Assembly (NCBI GenBank): GCA_963377175.1
Contig: CAUJNA010003799.1
Location: 258,501-322,500, forward strand
DNA: 64,000 nt
DNA from: Effrenium voratum
Taxonomy: Eukaryota > Sar > Dinophyceae > Suessiales > Symbiodiniaceae
Reading direction: 5' to 3'
Positions 24,901-30,361 of the stretch are shown here, in pieces. Each line of letters begins with the position of its first letter. Positions within the stretch are counted from its first letter, which is position 1. A program made the translations under genes and the position numbers. Under the pieces are notes generated by a model that was not told the DNA's origin, made no database searches, and saw nothing but the letters and a program-made list of their open reading frames with translations.

Positions 24901-27900
24901 GACCCCCCGAACGTCAGGTTCCATGTTAATTTGGTGGGAGGGTAGATAAAATGAAGGCTGACACTTCGAGGACTGTAAACTATCATTTCACTGGCAAATG
25001 TGCGTCTTCTTCTGTTTCGGCTGCCTTGGGTGGGACACCAAAAGGAAGACTGGCATTTTTTTTGGCTACTGCAATAGGTTAGCTGAGCTTGCAAGCACCC
25101 CAGCTGGTTTTTCCTATCTCCTTTGGGCTTGTCTCAAAAATTGGGACCCGCAGTAGCTGCTTAGCTCACTCCTTTTGCTGGTTGAAGCCTTTATAGGAAG
25201 AGGGGTTGACTGGAGCTTGCGAGACCTTGTGCCATTATTGGGATTTCACCTGCACTGTCTGGTGGGCTCCCGACAAAACATGGAATCAACACCAACAAGG
25301 GTTCCAAATCTTTTTCAACCAGGGCCAACTTGCACTGATTTTGATGGTCAATTTGGGAGAGACATGGGCTCACGTTGCGCCCATTTTGGTGTCTGCATTG
25401 GTCCGTGTCTCAATGCCGGCCTTTTGTTCGAAATCTCAAGCGCAGGCCTTGCCACGGCACCCTGGCTAGAGCTACAGGACAAAGGGTGGACTAAAAACGT
25501 GATACGTGCTACGGTAAAAGGCCGGCTCCTTTACTGGGAACAAACAGGGATGGTCATCAACCTGATAAGGATCCCAAATCTCTACCGCTATTGGGTTGGA
25601 TCTTCAGACTTTAACTTTTTTGGATTCCCTTCATATTTCCTCAAGTTAAACTTTATGCTGTGGGATCTACAGCACCCAAGTAATGACTGCTATATAATGA
25701 TTCCTGTTAAGGAAGCCATGATAGGCCATATTCGGAGTTTTGACCGTGGCTCATATTTGGGTCAAAGTTTCCAGTCACTGGTGGCTCTGACAAGGATTTT
25801 TGTTTCAGTTTGACAGAAGATGGAGATAATCTGACAGAAACGAACACGCTAATCATGGCTGACCTTAGCCCTTACTTAGACCTTTTGGCAAGAACTGGCT
25901 CTGTCCTTTTTTGTTAAGGGGGGGGGGCCGGGCGGTTCCCCATTTTTTTGCTTTTTAAGGGAAACCACAGGACAACCGTTACGCCATTTCGAGGGGCCCC
26001 ATTCCTGAAAAACAGACACCCAAACGGCGTTTCCATTAAGCCCACAAAAGGCTAGATCCCCCAGTAGAGCCCTTTTACCCCTTTTTTGGGGGAGGGTTTT
26101 TGCTACTAACATAGACTACAAAGCAAAGGGTACCCTTATTCTAAGCTCTCTACTGGAAGGCCTCGAAGGTGATCGACCTGCTTGGGCCGATGGTTTTTGA
26201 CGCCTGCCTTAGGAGTCGGAGACGGCCACAACCACTTCGGGCACCTCGATGGGGTGCTCCAAAGCCTGGGAAGCCGCGTGGCCCAGAAATTTAGCTCGGC
26301 GTGTTCCCTTTTTCCCCATGCTGGGGTGAAATTATCATTTTTTGGGAAGGCCTGATCCCAGGAATGTGTGTATAAATGTGGGTCGTCGTTTGGAAAGCAT
26401 GTCACGCAGACTTTGAACATATGTCCTGACCCTTGTGTGTGTGTCCAGGGAAAACCGTGGTTCTGGTGGGGAAAAACGGGCACCACGGCCAAACACCCCC
26501 CAAACCAACCCAAAACCTCCAAGAGGACAACTGAACAAACAAATATGAAGGGACGAGTCAAATAGTTTACATCTACAATTGGCAGCAGAGTCTTTCATAC
26601 CCCAACACCCCGTTATATCGGCCCTTGGGTGTGAATTTCAACAGACCCTTGGTGGACATCAAAAGGTGGGATTCATGTCCAACCATGTTCCTTGAAGTAG
26701 CGAGCCATGCCACGGCAGCGAAACAGATGTAGAAACCACTGTGAGCATAGGTGTCCTTTTTAGGTTAGTTTGGTTAAAGTAAAAGGCACTGGTTTCGATG
26801 GGTGATCCCATTTGCCAGGGCCAGCTATTTTTCCAAAAGGACACCTATTGCTGTGAGGCGGTCCGACTCTGAAAAATTGATGGCATTCGCTTGTCAGGCC
26901 TGCGGAGGGCAGAATTGGGATGGTCCCACCTGCTGCGAATCCGGCTACATGTGCACCGAGGAGAGAGCGGAATTTACGACGTGACCGTGGTGGTGATTTG
27001 TTCATGTTGTTTCCTCCACGGTTTGAACATCACCTGTGAAGGTCTCCTAAAAGGATGCACTTTGGCTAAGTGAAACACCTTGGCAGCTATTTCAAAGGGC
27101 GTCTATGTGTACCAGGTGATTTTAGGTTTCATCCTGGGATTTTATTTGGGGCTAATATAGACTAAGCCTCGGACAGTTCGAACCCTGCACGGTTTGGAGA
27201 GCATGGGGAGCTCACAGTCCGCATCAAGCAACGAGGGGTGGCGCACATCCCTTCAATTCCCATTGCCAAAGTCTGCCAACGCCCGTGGCTCTAGGAAAGG
27301 CTGGTTTGCGGGAACTGCAAGTTAACATTGAGTCCAACATGTCCCCCTTCCGTCGAGAACTTCCTCTCCAACGGAATTCTCCAAAGAAAGTGAATGTGGA
27401 TCGATGCGGCTCCACAATCGCCCTTCCTTCTGACTGATTGAGCAGCCTCCTCAAGTTGTTCTTGGAGCCGTCACGTGTGAGGGAACCAAATTGTGCCTAC
27501 TTCGGCATGAAAAGGCTTTGACACAAAGGAATTTCCCGTTTATCTGATCCATTTGCCCCTTTGCACCGGCGCCAGTTGGAGCCGAAGTGGGCGAAACAGC
27601 GGCTCGGACTGGCGGAAAACCGCTTTTGGTTTCCCTGGCTTGGCCGAACAGGTCGCAAAAGCTGAATCAGGTATGCCCTTGGTGTTTTTGGAGTGGTGGG
27701 ATTTGACCCCCTGCTTGCGGGAAAAACACCAAACCACCAATTCGTGTTGATCCCGGATTAAGCAGAACCCCGGAGGTGTTCCCCTCCAAGAGTGGTCTGA
27801 CTCCCACAAAAGCCACGGACACCCAGCCATATAAACCATATAAACCACCCATATAAACCAACATGGGTTTATTAAACCCGGGGTCAACATTCGCTTCATA

Positions 27901-29107
27901 GGTGTCCTTTTTAGGTTAGCTTGGTTAGAAGTAGATGGGTTCCATTGGCTTAGATTGGTTTCATTCCATTTGCAAGGGCCTTCTATGTTACCAGAAGGAC
28001 ACCTATGATCTTGACTGCTATTGGGTTGGGTCTTTAGACTTTCACTTTTTGGAAAACAATGGCGTTTTCCACAAAACCCCAACAAGTAAAACTTTTTGCG
28101 GGGGGTCCTTCCAGCAACCAAGTGACTCGCTTTCCATTTCGCCTTGCCATTTCCAGGCCCTCGCCTGGCGCAGGTCCCATGAAGGGCTCGATGTCTGGAA
28201 AATCGCCTCAGGCCAAATTTTGTCCATCCCGAAATCAAATCCTAGGGATGGAGGCATCACCACAGCCGAGCTCATAAGCCTGAGGCGTCCTCTAAAATTA
28301 GATGGGATTCGGTTGAGTCAGCCTTGAGGGACCCAAGAAAACCTGTGGTTTTTAAAGGACCCCCCCCCAAAAAAGAGGTGGTTTTCCTTTCATTGATCTT
28401 TTTGTCCGTAGAAATGTGGGATGATGAGAAATTGGAAGTTTAACACATCTATTCTCACCCCAAGCCACGCCAACTGCCCGGGTTTCCCCAACATAATGAA
28501 GCAACATTTGGGCATGTGTGTGTGTACTCACCCTGGGTTGGTTCTGCATCGAATAAACACAACCCTTCTGCGAAGTTGGGTTTTTGCGCATGCATTTGCT
28601 CTAGAATTACCACAGTTAGTGGGGATACGAACCATTTGGAGAGGTCCAAGAGTAAAGGGGCAGGATACTTAGCTGGTGGCAACCATGGGTAAAACCAATC
28701 ACGGTTCTAAGTCCCCTTTCCCCAGCTTATTTGACCATGGTTGCCAACCACTTACCTGACATACCCCCCCCCCAAGAAAAGGAAAAACTCGCATCATTGC
28801 GGACTTGGTGATCGAACGCCCCCGAAACAATGAAACATCAAGGTGATCGAATAAAGTGTGAAGTGTCATGATTGAGCAACAATCGCATTCCCGAAGGTTT
28901 GTCGGTTTTTAGTTTTGACCGACAGAGGCAGTGCGTTCCACAACTCTTGCTTCTCGCCAGGAGAGCATTTGGTACTCTCAGTGCCGGCCGCCCCCGGAGA
29001 TGATTCCGGAGCCGGAGCCGGAGATGCCTGGCTTGGCCCAGTCGCAGCAGAAGCGTCGTAGATTAGCTGCAGAGACCGCCAAGTCAGGGGTGTGTGTCGT
29101 TTTTTGA
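7215..29107 (+). CDS. secreted LPMO with two PAN-like modules and CBM1 (18 exons)
   Basis: A spliced gene of 18 phase-consistent exons: 7215-7298, 8641-8671, 9562-9659, 11536-11604, 13318-13372, 14361-14470, 15190-15228, 16202-16263, 16930-16988, 18222-18343, 19776-19877, 20284-20373, 22064-22162, 23393-23447, 24397-24427, 24681-24756, 26898-26957, 28961-29107. The total is 1389 nt, or 462 codons plus stop. Predicted layout: signal peptide 1-15; LPMO domain (LPMO_10 fold, AA10/AA15-like) about 16-212, with the copper brace His16 (mature residue 1) and His101, and the closing motif EFWNCADI; Thr/Ser linker; PAN/Apple-like Cys modules 244-307 and 308-394; CBM1 about 395-423; Pro/Glu-rich tail. 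Known family role: oxidative cleavage of cellulose or chitin outside the cell. Substrate here is inferred. The tail and some donor choices are uncertain. Confidence 0.85.
7394..7619. mobile_element. MITE family D, copy 1, split by family I
   Basis: Left end CTCACTTCCTGAGTTTCTGG and right end TTTTGGCCAATCCACTCAGG plus AAGTGAGG, an inverted pair. The inner GGACTATTTTGGTGGC matches other D copies. A family I element interrupts it at 7421-7542. Lies in LPMO intron 1. Confidence 0.7.
7421..7542. mobile_element. MITE family I, copy 2, nested
   Basis: CCCCACCCCCTTAAATG...GGAATTGGGGGAGGGG...GGAAGACTAGATAACTGG, ending in GGTCGGGGGGATG. ACAT lies directly at both borders (7417-7420 and 7543-7546), a plausible target duplication. 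Confidence 0.65.
7879..7975. mobile_element. MITE family G, copy 2
   Basis: ACCTGGAGTCTTCATGACCC at the left and the inverted AAGGTACATGGAGGTCTCGC at the right, with GTCATTACC...TAGGTGTCATGGACC inside. Within LPMO intron 1. Confidence 0.65.
8444..8567. mobile_element. MITE family C, copy 2
   Basis: CTAGGGGTTGATTCC...CCATTCTTTTCAACCATCG at the left; GGAAAGAATGG...GGTACCCCTGG at the right. It lies about 70 bp upstream of LPMO exon 2. Confidence 0.8.
8641..8671 (+). CDS. LPMO exon 2: Cys pair
   Basis: A 31-nt exon encoding EDCPHCLQSG. The CPHC Cys pair is typical of AA15-like LPMOs just after the N-terminal strand. Acceptor GGGGAG|GAG; GA donor at 8672. The split glycine codon is completed by exon 3. 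Confidence 0.8.
8730..8865. mobile_element. MITE family A, copy 3
   Basis: A degenerate copy: TGTGGACCCCATATGAATCA at the left, the family core TGAATCCCCACTAAA, and TTGTTGATCCGGACTAACTA at the right. Confidence 0.6.
9375..9535. repeat. degenerate CCCTAAAC/CCCTAACC repeat
   Basis: About twenty loosely repeated units of the form (A)CCCTAA(A)CC, AACCAGCC and CACCCCAAACC run up to just before LPMO exon 3. They resemble the C-rich strand of plant/algal-type telomere DNA but are not regular. Intronic. Confidence 0.6.
9562..9659 (+). CDS. LPMO exon 3
   Basis: Encodes GPDNVKARGKGTWP, RLAPESHGLCGNPVQG and QS. The HGLCG.P segment is a conserved LPMO_10 landmark. It is preceded by CCAAG|GC and ends at a GC donor in phase 0. 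The frame is open on both sides, but coding similarity stops at these borders. Confidence 0.85.
9686..9814. mobile_element. MITE family A, copy 4
   Basis: TGTTGACCCAGGATTAATTA at the left; GTTTATTGATCCGGGGTTAA plus CA at the right. Head-to-tail with copy 5, separated by only TGAA. Confidence 0.8.
9819..9944. mobile_element. MITE family A, copy 5
   Basis: TGTTGAACCCAAACAAACCA at the left; GGTTCGTATGGGGTCAACA at the right. Flanked by TGAA and TGAC, three of four bases alike. Confidence 0.75.
9980..10093. mobile_element. MITE family B, copy 2
   Basis: TTGCTATGTTGTATCGGATC...TTTGGACTTTAAGC at the left, and TTTTGCAGAGAGGTCAACAG plus CAA at the right. Diverged in the middle. Confidence 0.6.
10262..10352. 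repeat. CA/ACAGAC microsatellite
   Basis: CACAGACACAGAGACACACAG-type units. Open in several frames, giving spurious His/Thr or Cys/Val frames. Lies in LPMO intron 3. Confidence 0.85.
10353..11087. other. intron 3 interior
   Basis: No exon seen. It holds a decayed family J-like piece (CCTACTTAGCAAGTTGCC, about 10537-10575) and a GTGGACAAAATTCTGCACCA string near 10919 that resembles a family L end. Confidence 0.4.
11088..11199. mobile_element. MITE family B, copy 3
   Basis: CTGCTGTGGGGTTGGATCTT...TAGACTTTAACTTTTT at the left; AAAAAGTTAAACTTGCTGGG plus GGATCTACAGCACCCAAG at the right. Confidence 0.8.
11536..11604 (+). CDS. LPMO exon 4
   Basis: Encodes DETYLKKGPITATY and QPGQVVEFQ, the strand before the second copper histidine. 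Acceptor CTGGAG|GAC; GC donor at 11605, phase 0 to 0. A 222-codon open frame runs through this spot, but only this segment is protein-like. Confidence 0.85.
11605..13317. other. LPMO intron 4
   Basis: A 1.7-kb intron with a GC donor. Apart from a family E element at 12413-12532, I recognise nothing. A decayed D-like end (CCAAGTGAGCCATTTTAGTGG, about 13219) sits near its 3' end. Confidence 0.45.
12413..12532. mobile_element. MITE family E, copy 2
   Basis: TTCTATTTGCTTAAGAATAT at the left and the inverted GGCTTAAGCAAATGGAAG at the right. Core CTTGGTTTTAAAGGGAATCT and ATCACTACTGGATG. A TA microsatellite has grown inside (12431-12450). Confidence 0.8.
13318..13372 (+). CDS. LPMO exon 5: second copper histidine
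   Basis: Encodes VAVSTHHQGHYEFRICDR. The H-x-G-H/Y-Y/F-E-F pattern holds the second ligand of the histidine brace (His101 of the joined protein). Acceptor GCACAG|GTG; GC donor at 13373. Confidence 0.9.
13506..13683. mobile_element. MITE family B, copy 4 (extended)
   Basis: One B left end (GCTATTGGGTTGGATCTTTA) is followed by two successive right ends: GGAATCCACAGCACCCAAG near 13597 and AAAGGTTAAACTGTTTGCAA to ATCAACAGCAAC near 13665. It is either two B copies with one left end lost or a recombinant. Confidence 0.65.
13686..13802. mobile_element. MITE family J, copy 1
   Basis: GTTAGTAAGAGGTTGGCC...TTAACCCC...CACGAGGACTTACAAGTGGG, then CCTAGGTTACCAACAACTCA. The order matches the element at 39880-40010. 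Confidence 0.55.
14361..14470 (+). CDS. LPMO exon 6
   Basis: Encodes GQQCLDRWLLQRAE and VVNDARGDCQPLDPKHP. The N-DARGDCQPLD block is a strong landmark of dinoflagellate-type LPMO_10 proteins. The split glutamate codon joins exon 5. GC donor at 14471. Confidence 0.9.
14654..14788. mobile_element. MITE family C, copy 3
   Basis: CTAGGGGTTGATTCCTTGTC at the left; AAAGAATGGGGAAGTTACCC plus CTAG at the right. Contains the family string TTTATAGAAAGAAGGATCCC. Confidence 0.8.
15190..15228 (+). CDS. LPMO exon 7
   Basis: Encodes ERWYLPPAGSQTQ, the expected continuation of HP-ERWYLPP. It ends at a CAG|GTGGCG donor. The frame stays open to 15309, so a longer exon ending at a GA donor near 15288 is possible. 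Confidence 0.75.
15360..15425. repeat. A-rich / AAAC-AACC low complexity
   Basis: C-run, A-run, then AACAAACAACCAACCAACC units. No coding sense. Confidence 0.7.
15888..15954. repeat. CT microsatellite
   Basis: An almost pure CT tract with two GT/GA breaks, within LPMO intron 7. Confidence 0.95.
15955..16186. repeat. TA/CATA microsatellite with tandem duplication
   Basis: TATATA tracts with two related segments (ATGTTAGTATGTATATCTGC near 15978 and TGTGTTAGTATGTATATTTG near 16032). The tract ends about 15 bp before the acceptor of LPMO exon 8. Confidence 0.85.
16202..16263 (+). CDS. LPMO exon 8
   Basis: Encodes VHRMRYKIPEGLTCTSCTLQ and the first two bases of Trp. The C-T-x-C-T-L-Q-W motif is diagnostic of LPMO_10 domains. 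Acceptor ATGCAG|GTG; GC donor at 16264. Confidence 0.9.
16930..16988 (+). CDS. LPMO exon 9
   Basis: Completes the Trp codon and encodes YWSTGNSCYYDGDYIDYFQ, which continues TLQW exactly as the family expects. Acceptor TTGAG|G; GT donor at 16989. Confidence 0.9.
17153..17244. mobile_element. MITE family D, copy 2
   Basis: CTCACTTCCTGAGTTCCCGG at the left; GGATAATTTTGGTGGTAAGC inside; GGGCCAATGAAGTGAG as a shortened inverted right end. Confidence 0.7.
17553..17637. repeat. 8-bp TCTGGGGG minisatellite
   Basis: About ten head-to-tail TCTGGGGG units. Because 8 is not a multiple of 3, the array is open in several frames and produces Gly/Val/Trp- or Pro-rich pseudo-proteins on both strands. Intronic (LPMO intron 9). 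Confidence 0.95.
18222..18343 (+). CDS. LPMO exon 10: end of catalytic domain and linker
   Basis: With the last base of exon 9 it encodes EFWNCADIAVVSGG, the C-terminal strand of the LPMO fold. A Thr/Ser/Ala-rich linker (TTESTTATASTTAASTT...) follows. GC donor at 18344. Confidence 0.9.
19003..19091. mobile_element. MITE family D, copy 3
   Basis: CTCACTTCCTGAGTTCCTGG plus ACTTGATCC at the left; TTTTGGCCAGTCCACTCGCT plus CGGAAGTG at the right. Confidence 0.8.
19230..19325. mobile_element. GGTACCCC/GGTCCCC inverted-repeat element
   Basis: TTTTTTGAGGGTACCCCCC...TGAAGGGAAACCAGG, then the inverted GCGGTCCCCTTAAAAAACAC. Similar strings occur at 25905-26050, 42872-42930 and 10120-10150, so this may be a further family. 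Confidence 0.45.
19776..19877 (+). CDS. PAN-like module 1, first half (exon 11)
   Basis: Encodes RSEDNAVSHYDVVS, then AESLEECKAKCVANQGCVGI. The SLEECK-x-C...GC-x-GI pattern is a PAN/Apple-type core. It ends at a GA donor (19878) so that exon 12 continues the frame. Confidence 0.85.
20284..20373 (+). CDS. PAN-like module 1, second half (exon 12)
   Basis: Encodes EFSGKRCELWTRAAGIEAS and PLNGFTCLRR, the RCE-x-W-TR...GF-x-C ending of the module. Acceptor CCGAG|GAA; GC donor at 20374. Confidence 0.85.
20398..20515. repeat. GAAGGAAG purine repeat
   Basis: Imperfect AAGGAAGGAAGAAAACAAGG units, all purine on the plus strand. Encodes only Lys/Glu or Ser/Phe/Leu-rich nonsense. Confidence 0.85.
21352..21466. 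mobile_element. MITE family C, copy 4
   Basis: CTAGGGGTTGATGCCCCATT...TTTTCAACCATCG at the left; GGAAAGAATGGGGAAGGTAC plus CCCTAG at the right. Nearly complete arms. Confidence 0.85.
22064..22162 (+). CDS. PAN-like module 2, start (exon 13)
   Basis: Encodes APPDMGTFLPVDGG, then QDRACRGASVNDNNPQHYT. It carries the first Cys of module 2 (ACRG). Acceptor ACTGAG|GCG; GC donor at 22163, phase 0 to 0. Confidence 0.8.
23393..23447 (+). CDS. PAN-like module 2 (exon 14)
   Basis: Encodes VHAASSLNSCKLKCAQSG. The SLNSCKLKC core parallels SLEECKAKC in module 1. Acceptor CGACAG|GTG; GA donor at 23448. The split Gly codon is completed by exon 15. Confidence 0.85.
23693..23812. mobile_element. MITE family A, copy 6, truncated
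   Basis: TGTTGACCCCATATTAATCA at the left and the usual core. The right end stops at GGTTGGTTGATC, where copy 7 follows within three bases. Confidence 0.65.
23815..23952. mobile_element. MITE family A, copy 7
   Basis: TGTTGCCCCAGGATTAATAC at the left, core CAAAAGTGGTCTGAATCTCC, right end GCTGAATTCGGGGTCATG. Confidence 0.65.
24397..24427 (+). CDS. PAN-like module 2 micro-exon (exon 15)
   Basis: A 31-nt exon completing GC and giving CVGIEFSAT, the GC-x-GIEFS signature also seen in module 1. Acceptor GCTGAG|GA; GC donor at 24428. Confidence 0.75.
24681..24756 (+). CDS. PAN-like module 2, end (exon 16)
   Basis: Encodes GRCEVWSRKIEATKELPGFQ, then CFSYA. This mirrors RCELWTR...GFTC of module 1. 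Ends at a GC donor (24754 or 24757; both keep phase). Confidence 0.85.
24832..24944. mobile_element. MITE family F, copy 2
   Basis: TACCCTCCCACCAAGTAACA at the left and TTCCATGTTAATTTGGTGGG plus AGGGTA at the right. An intact inverted pair of about 24 bp per arm, with TCTTCCAGGACCCCCCGAAC inside. Confidence 0.85.
25582..25683. mobile_element. MITE family B, copy 5
   Basis: CTACCGCTATTGGGTTGGAT...CTTCAGACTTTAAC at the left; CAAGTTAAACTTTATGCTGT plus GGGATCTACAGCACCCAAG at the right. Confidence 0.8.
26746..26849. mobile_element. MITE family H, copy 1
   Basis: CATAGGTGTCCTTTTTAGGT plus TAGTTTGGTT at the left, and the inverted CCAAAAGGACACCTAT at the right. CCATTTGCCAGGGCC sits inside. Confidence 0.8.
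26898..26957 (+). CDS. CBM1 module, first part (exon 17)
   Basis: Encodes ACGGQNWDGPTCCESGYMCT. The CGG-x-x-W-x-GPTCC spacing is that of fungal-type carbohydrate-binding module 1. Acceptor TGTCAG|GCC; GA donor at 26958 (or one codon later, both in phase). Confidence 0.85.
27745..27889. mobile_element. MITE family A, copy 8, with TTCG duplication
   Basis: TGTTGATCCCGGATTAAGCA at the left; TTTATTAAACCCGGGGTCAA plus CA at the right. TTCG lies exactly at both borders (27741-27744 and 27890-27893): the clearest target duplication of the family. Confidence 0.85.
27897..28007. mobile_element. MITE family H, copy 2
   Basis: CATAGGTGTCCTTTTTAGGT at the left and CCAGAAGGACACCTATG at the right. Begins seven bases after copy 8 of family A. 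Confidence 0.8.
28012..28124. mobile_element. MITE family B, copy 6
   Basis: ACTGCTATTGGGTTGGGTCT...TTAGACTTTCAC at the left; AACAAGTAAAACTTTTTGCG plus CCAGCAACCAAG at the right. A, H and B elements stand in series here. Confidence 0.75.
28531..28640 (-). pseudogene. 18S rRNA gene fragment
   Basis: Read on the minus strand this contains TAACTGTGGTAATTCTAGAG and then CAAATGCATGC, AAGGGTTGTGTTTATT and CAGAACCAACCCAGGG. That is the order of the universally conserved early part of small-subunit rRNA (helix 8-9 region) with a few substitutions. Only about 110 bp is present, with no flanking rRNA. It is a relict piece inside the last LPMO intron, antisense to the gene. Confidence 0.8.
28961..29107 (+). 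CDS. CBM1 end and C-terminal tail (exon 18)
   Basis: Encodes ESIWYSQCRPPPEMIPEPEP, then EMPGLAQSQQKRR... to TGA. WYSQC is the canonical CBM1 end. Acceptor GCCAG|GAG. The tail after the Pro/Glu stretch may be spliced onward instead of ending at this stop. Confidence 0.8.
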   Translation, partial: ESIWYSQCRPPPEMIPEPEPEMPGLAQSQQKRRRLAAETAKSGVCVVF

Positions 29108-29523
29108 GGGGTCCGCTAAAACGGAGAGACCCAGTTGCCTCAACATGCGTGTCCTTTTTGGCCCATGGCGTCAAAACGTGGACACTTGAACACCTTCTAC
29201 TTGGTCCTGCCACGTAAGTCTGTTGAGTGACTGCCTGAATACATATTGCAAATCGTTATGGCGGAAACTGGAAACACAAGTACCCCGCCGCATTGAGTTG
29301 GGCCCCTGTTGAACGGTTGAGTTGATGGCACAATCCCCCCCTTGGGTTAGTCATTCCTCAAGCAAGCACTCCTATGTTCAAGTCCGCCTTGGTAGTCGCA
29401 AAACGGAACGTTGGTTCTTGGTAATTACCCTGGTACCATCTCACCCCTTTGGGGCGTAGTTGCGTACCCCCAAAGACCCCAAAACAAAAATCCCGAGCTT
29501 GGTATGACCCCTACTCCCGAAAG

Positions 29524-29569
29524 CCGGGCCTCGAGGCTGTGAAGCGATTGGAGCCCGCTTTTGACGTTG
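29524..29569 (+). CDS. tentative exon
   Basis: PGLEAVKRLEPAFDV between CGAAAG and a GTTTTA donor. High CpG and an amphipathic composition favour coding. It may be an upstream exon of the gene at 33966-41851 or a late exon of the LPMO gene. Unassigned. Confidence 0.35.
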
Positions 29570-30310
29570 GTTTTAAACAGGGTTCCAAAAGGAAGCCAGC
29601 CATTTTTTTGGGGGGAGGGCGGGTTTTGCACAAACCCACATTAGCCATTTTTTTGGGGGAGGGCGGTTCCCCAGAAACAGAAACCCACAGGGTGGTCTAA
29701 AGGCGAGTGAGCACTGGCTCTGGCAAGGGCCGGATTTCAATCCAGCCTTACCCCCACCCCCCCATGAGTCTCTTTGGGGGACTGGGGGTCCTGGACCCTT
29801 GGGTGCCCTCAAAGAAGCCATGATTCGGGGGGCCACGCTGATCCATGAACCAAGGGCTAGCATGCAGCTTCGATCCCCACAGCTTCCAGTTGCTTAAGCA
29901 TTGCGTCGTTTTCCCCAGTTGGTTTATAGAGAACCCATTGCTGGAAAGATGTGTTTTTCTCTCGGGGCCAAATAGCCCATGGAAGTGCTTGTTTCCCTTG
30001 AACAACTCGCAAGCCGCGCCTGCCACAAACGACACTGGACTGGATCGCTTCCGGGGTATCCCCGAGGCAAGCGCTTCCGTGGGACCATCATGTTGCAGGA
30101 CTGGGCGGATTGGGCTCCCTGTGCTTTGTGAGCAGTAGATGAGGCGTGCTCTTCGCACCTAGGTGTGCGTTCGTTGGCTGGTAGAATAAAGCCTTTCTTG
30201 TCATGGTGTATGACCAAACTGACTCCCAGGGCCTGAATAGTTGCTATTAGTTGACTCCAATGAGTCCAATGACGGCAGTATTTTGCTTCATCGACCGAGT
30301 CGAGCTTCAG

Positions 30311-30361
30311 GACGGCACGGAGATGTCGCAAGCTCTGGGCGACGAGCCCGACGAGCTCTAA
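30311..30361 (+). CDS. tentative exon
   Basis: DGTEMSQALGDEPDEL followed by TAA, after a CTTCAG acceptor. Acidic and GC-rich. The opposite strand is also open here (VGLVAQSLRHLRAVL), so even the strand is uncertain. Confidence 0.3.
   Translation, partial: DGTEMSQALGDEPDEL

Larger units (their letters stand above)
24757..26897. other. LPMO intron 16
   Basis: Contains family F copy 2, family B copy 5, an unnamed element with GGTTCCCC arms (about 25905-26050), and family H copy 1. A 212-codon open frame (25175-25813) overlaps the B element and lacks protein-like composition, so I do not call it. Confidence 0.5.

Noticed and set aside
25175..25813. 212-codon plus-strand open frame as a gene
   Set aside because: It overlaps a family B element and has no coherent composition or motif.
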